Part shown: positions 14,828 to 14,913 of the stretch, one piece after another
Position numbering within the stretch: the stretch's first letter is position 1
Layout: each line of letters starts with the position of its first letter
Assembly: GCA_020434605.1 (NCBI GenBank)
Contig: JAGRAL010000044.1
Span: forward strand, 1-14,913
Length of the DNA: 14,913 nt
Direction of reading: 5' to 3'
From: Bdellovibrionales bacterium
GTDB taxonomy: Bacteria > Bdellovibrionota > Bdellovibrionia > Bdellovibrionales > UBA840
The notes under the pieces: model-generated
Database searches by the model: none
What the model was told of the DNA's origin: nothing
What the model saw: the letters and a program-made list of their open reading frames with translations, nothing else
Program-made: the position numbers and the translations under genes

Positions 14828-14913
14828 ATAGATTCCTTTATAAATTGATAAAGTTTTTTACTTAATTCTTCTTTTGTGTTCGTTGTTACTTTAGTATTTG
14901 TATCTGTAAATAT
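14824..14913 (-). CDS. C-terminal end of an unidentified gene upstream of coaX (partial)
   Basis: An open frame runs in from the window edge and gives 29 residues ending [17 protein letters not shown], with TGA at 14824-14826 overlapping the coaX ATG (ATGA). The 4-base overlap, plus a coaX ribosome-binding site inside this frame, supports a real upstream gene in the same operon. A biotin-protein ligase gene (birA) often sits before coaX, but this charged helical tail does not look like a usual BirA end, so I leave it unnamed. Confidence 0.55.
   Translation of the reverse strand: MFTDTNTKVTTNTKEELSKKLYQFIKESI

Overview
This window looks like ordinary chromosome from an AT-rich, Gram-negative bacterium of the broad proteobacterial kind. 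It is packed with metabolic and stress genes on both strands. The marks that point this way are a peroxiredoxin-glutaredoxin fusion, FeoA/FeoB, SufE, an RsmJ-type rRNA methyltransferase, an ExoD protein, a SUI1/YciH protein, a lipoprotein with a lipobox, and type III pantothenate kinase next to aspartate decarboxylase. The AT richness and mixed gene content would suit a Bdellovibrionota/Bacteriovorax-like or other deep-branching proteobacterium, but that is inference and nothing here fixes the species. I see no rRNA, tRNA, CRISPR array, insertion sequence or phage gene. No gene-free stretch exceeds 300 bases.

Layout: (1) 1-3578, plus strand: the end of a DUF155/RMD1-family membrane protein; then a peroxide-defence pair, a Prx-Grx fusion followed 18 bp later by a class I pyridine nucleotide-disulfide oxidoreductase; then a serine esterase. 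A perfect 15-bp hairpin closes this run. (2) 3610-6129, minus strand: an iron operon read feoA, feoB, ferritin-like protein. (3) 6222-8715: the YciH/SUI1 gene (+), a lipoprotein (-) overlapping its end, then a 2Fe-2S ferredoxin, a Nudix hydrolase and an ExoD protein (+). (4) 8725-11405, minus strand: sufE, an NAD(P)H-dependent FMN reductase and a long adenosine-deaminase-like amidohydrolase. (5) 11459-13679, plus strand: an RsmJ-like methyltransferase and a divergent Na/Pi-cotransporter-like membrane protein with a PhoU-like tail. (6) 13680-14913, minus strand: the end of an unidentified gene, coaX and panD, for coenzyme A synthesis.

Functional themes are thiol/peroxide defence, ferrous iron import joined to iron storage, Fe-S proteins (SufE, ferredoxin) and CoA supply. 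The iron, Fe-S and peroxide genes lie in separate transcription units, so any co-ordination between them is inference.

I did not find a clearly new multi-gene system. The best leads are single proteins whose key motifs differ from their families: FeoB with altered G4 and G5 nucleotide-recognition motifs, a Na/Pi-like protein that has lost the QSSS signature, and an adenosine-deaminase-like protein with a TDN in place of TDD and a large insert.
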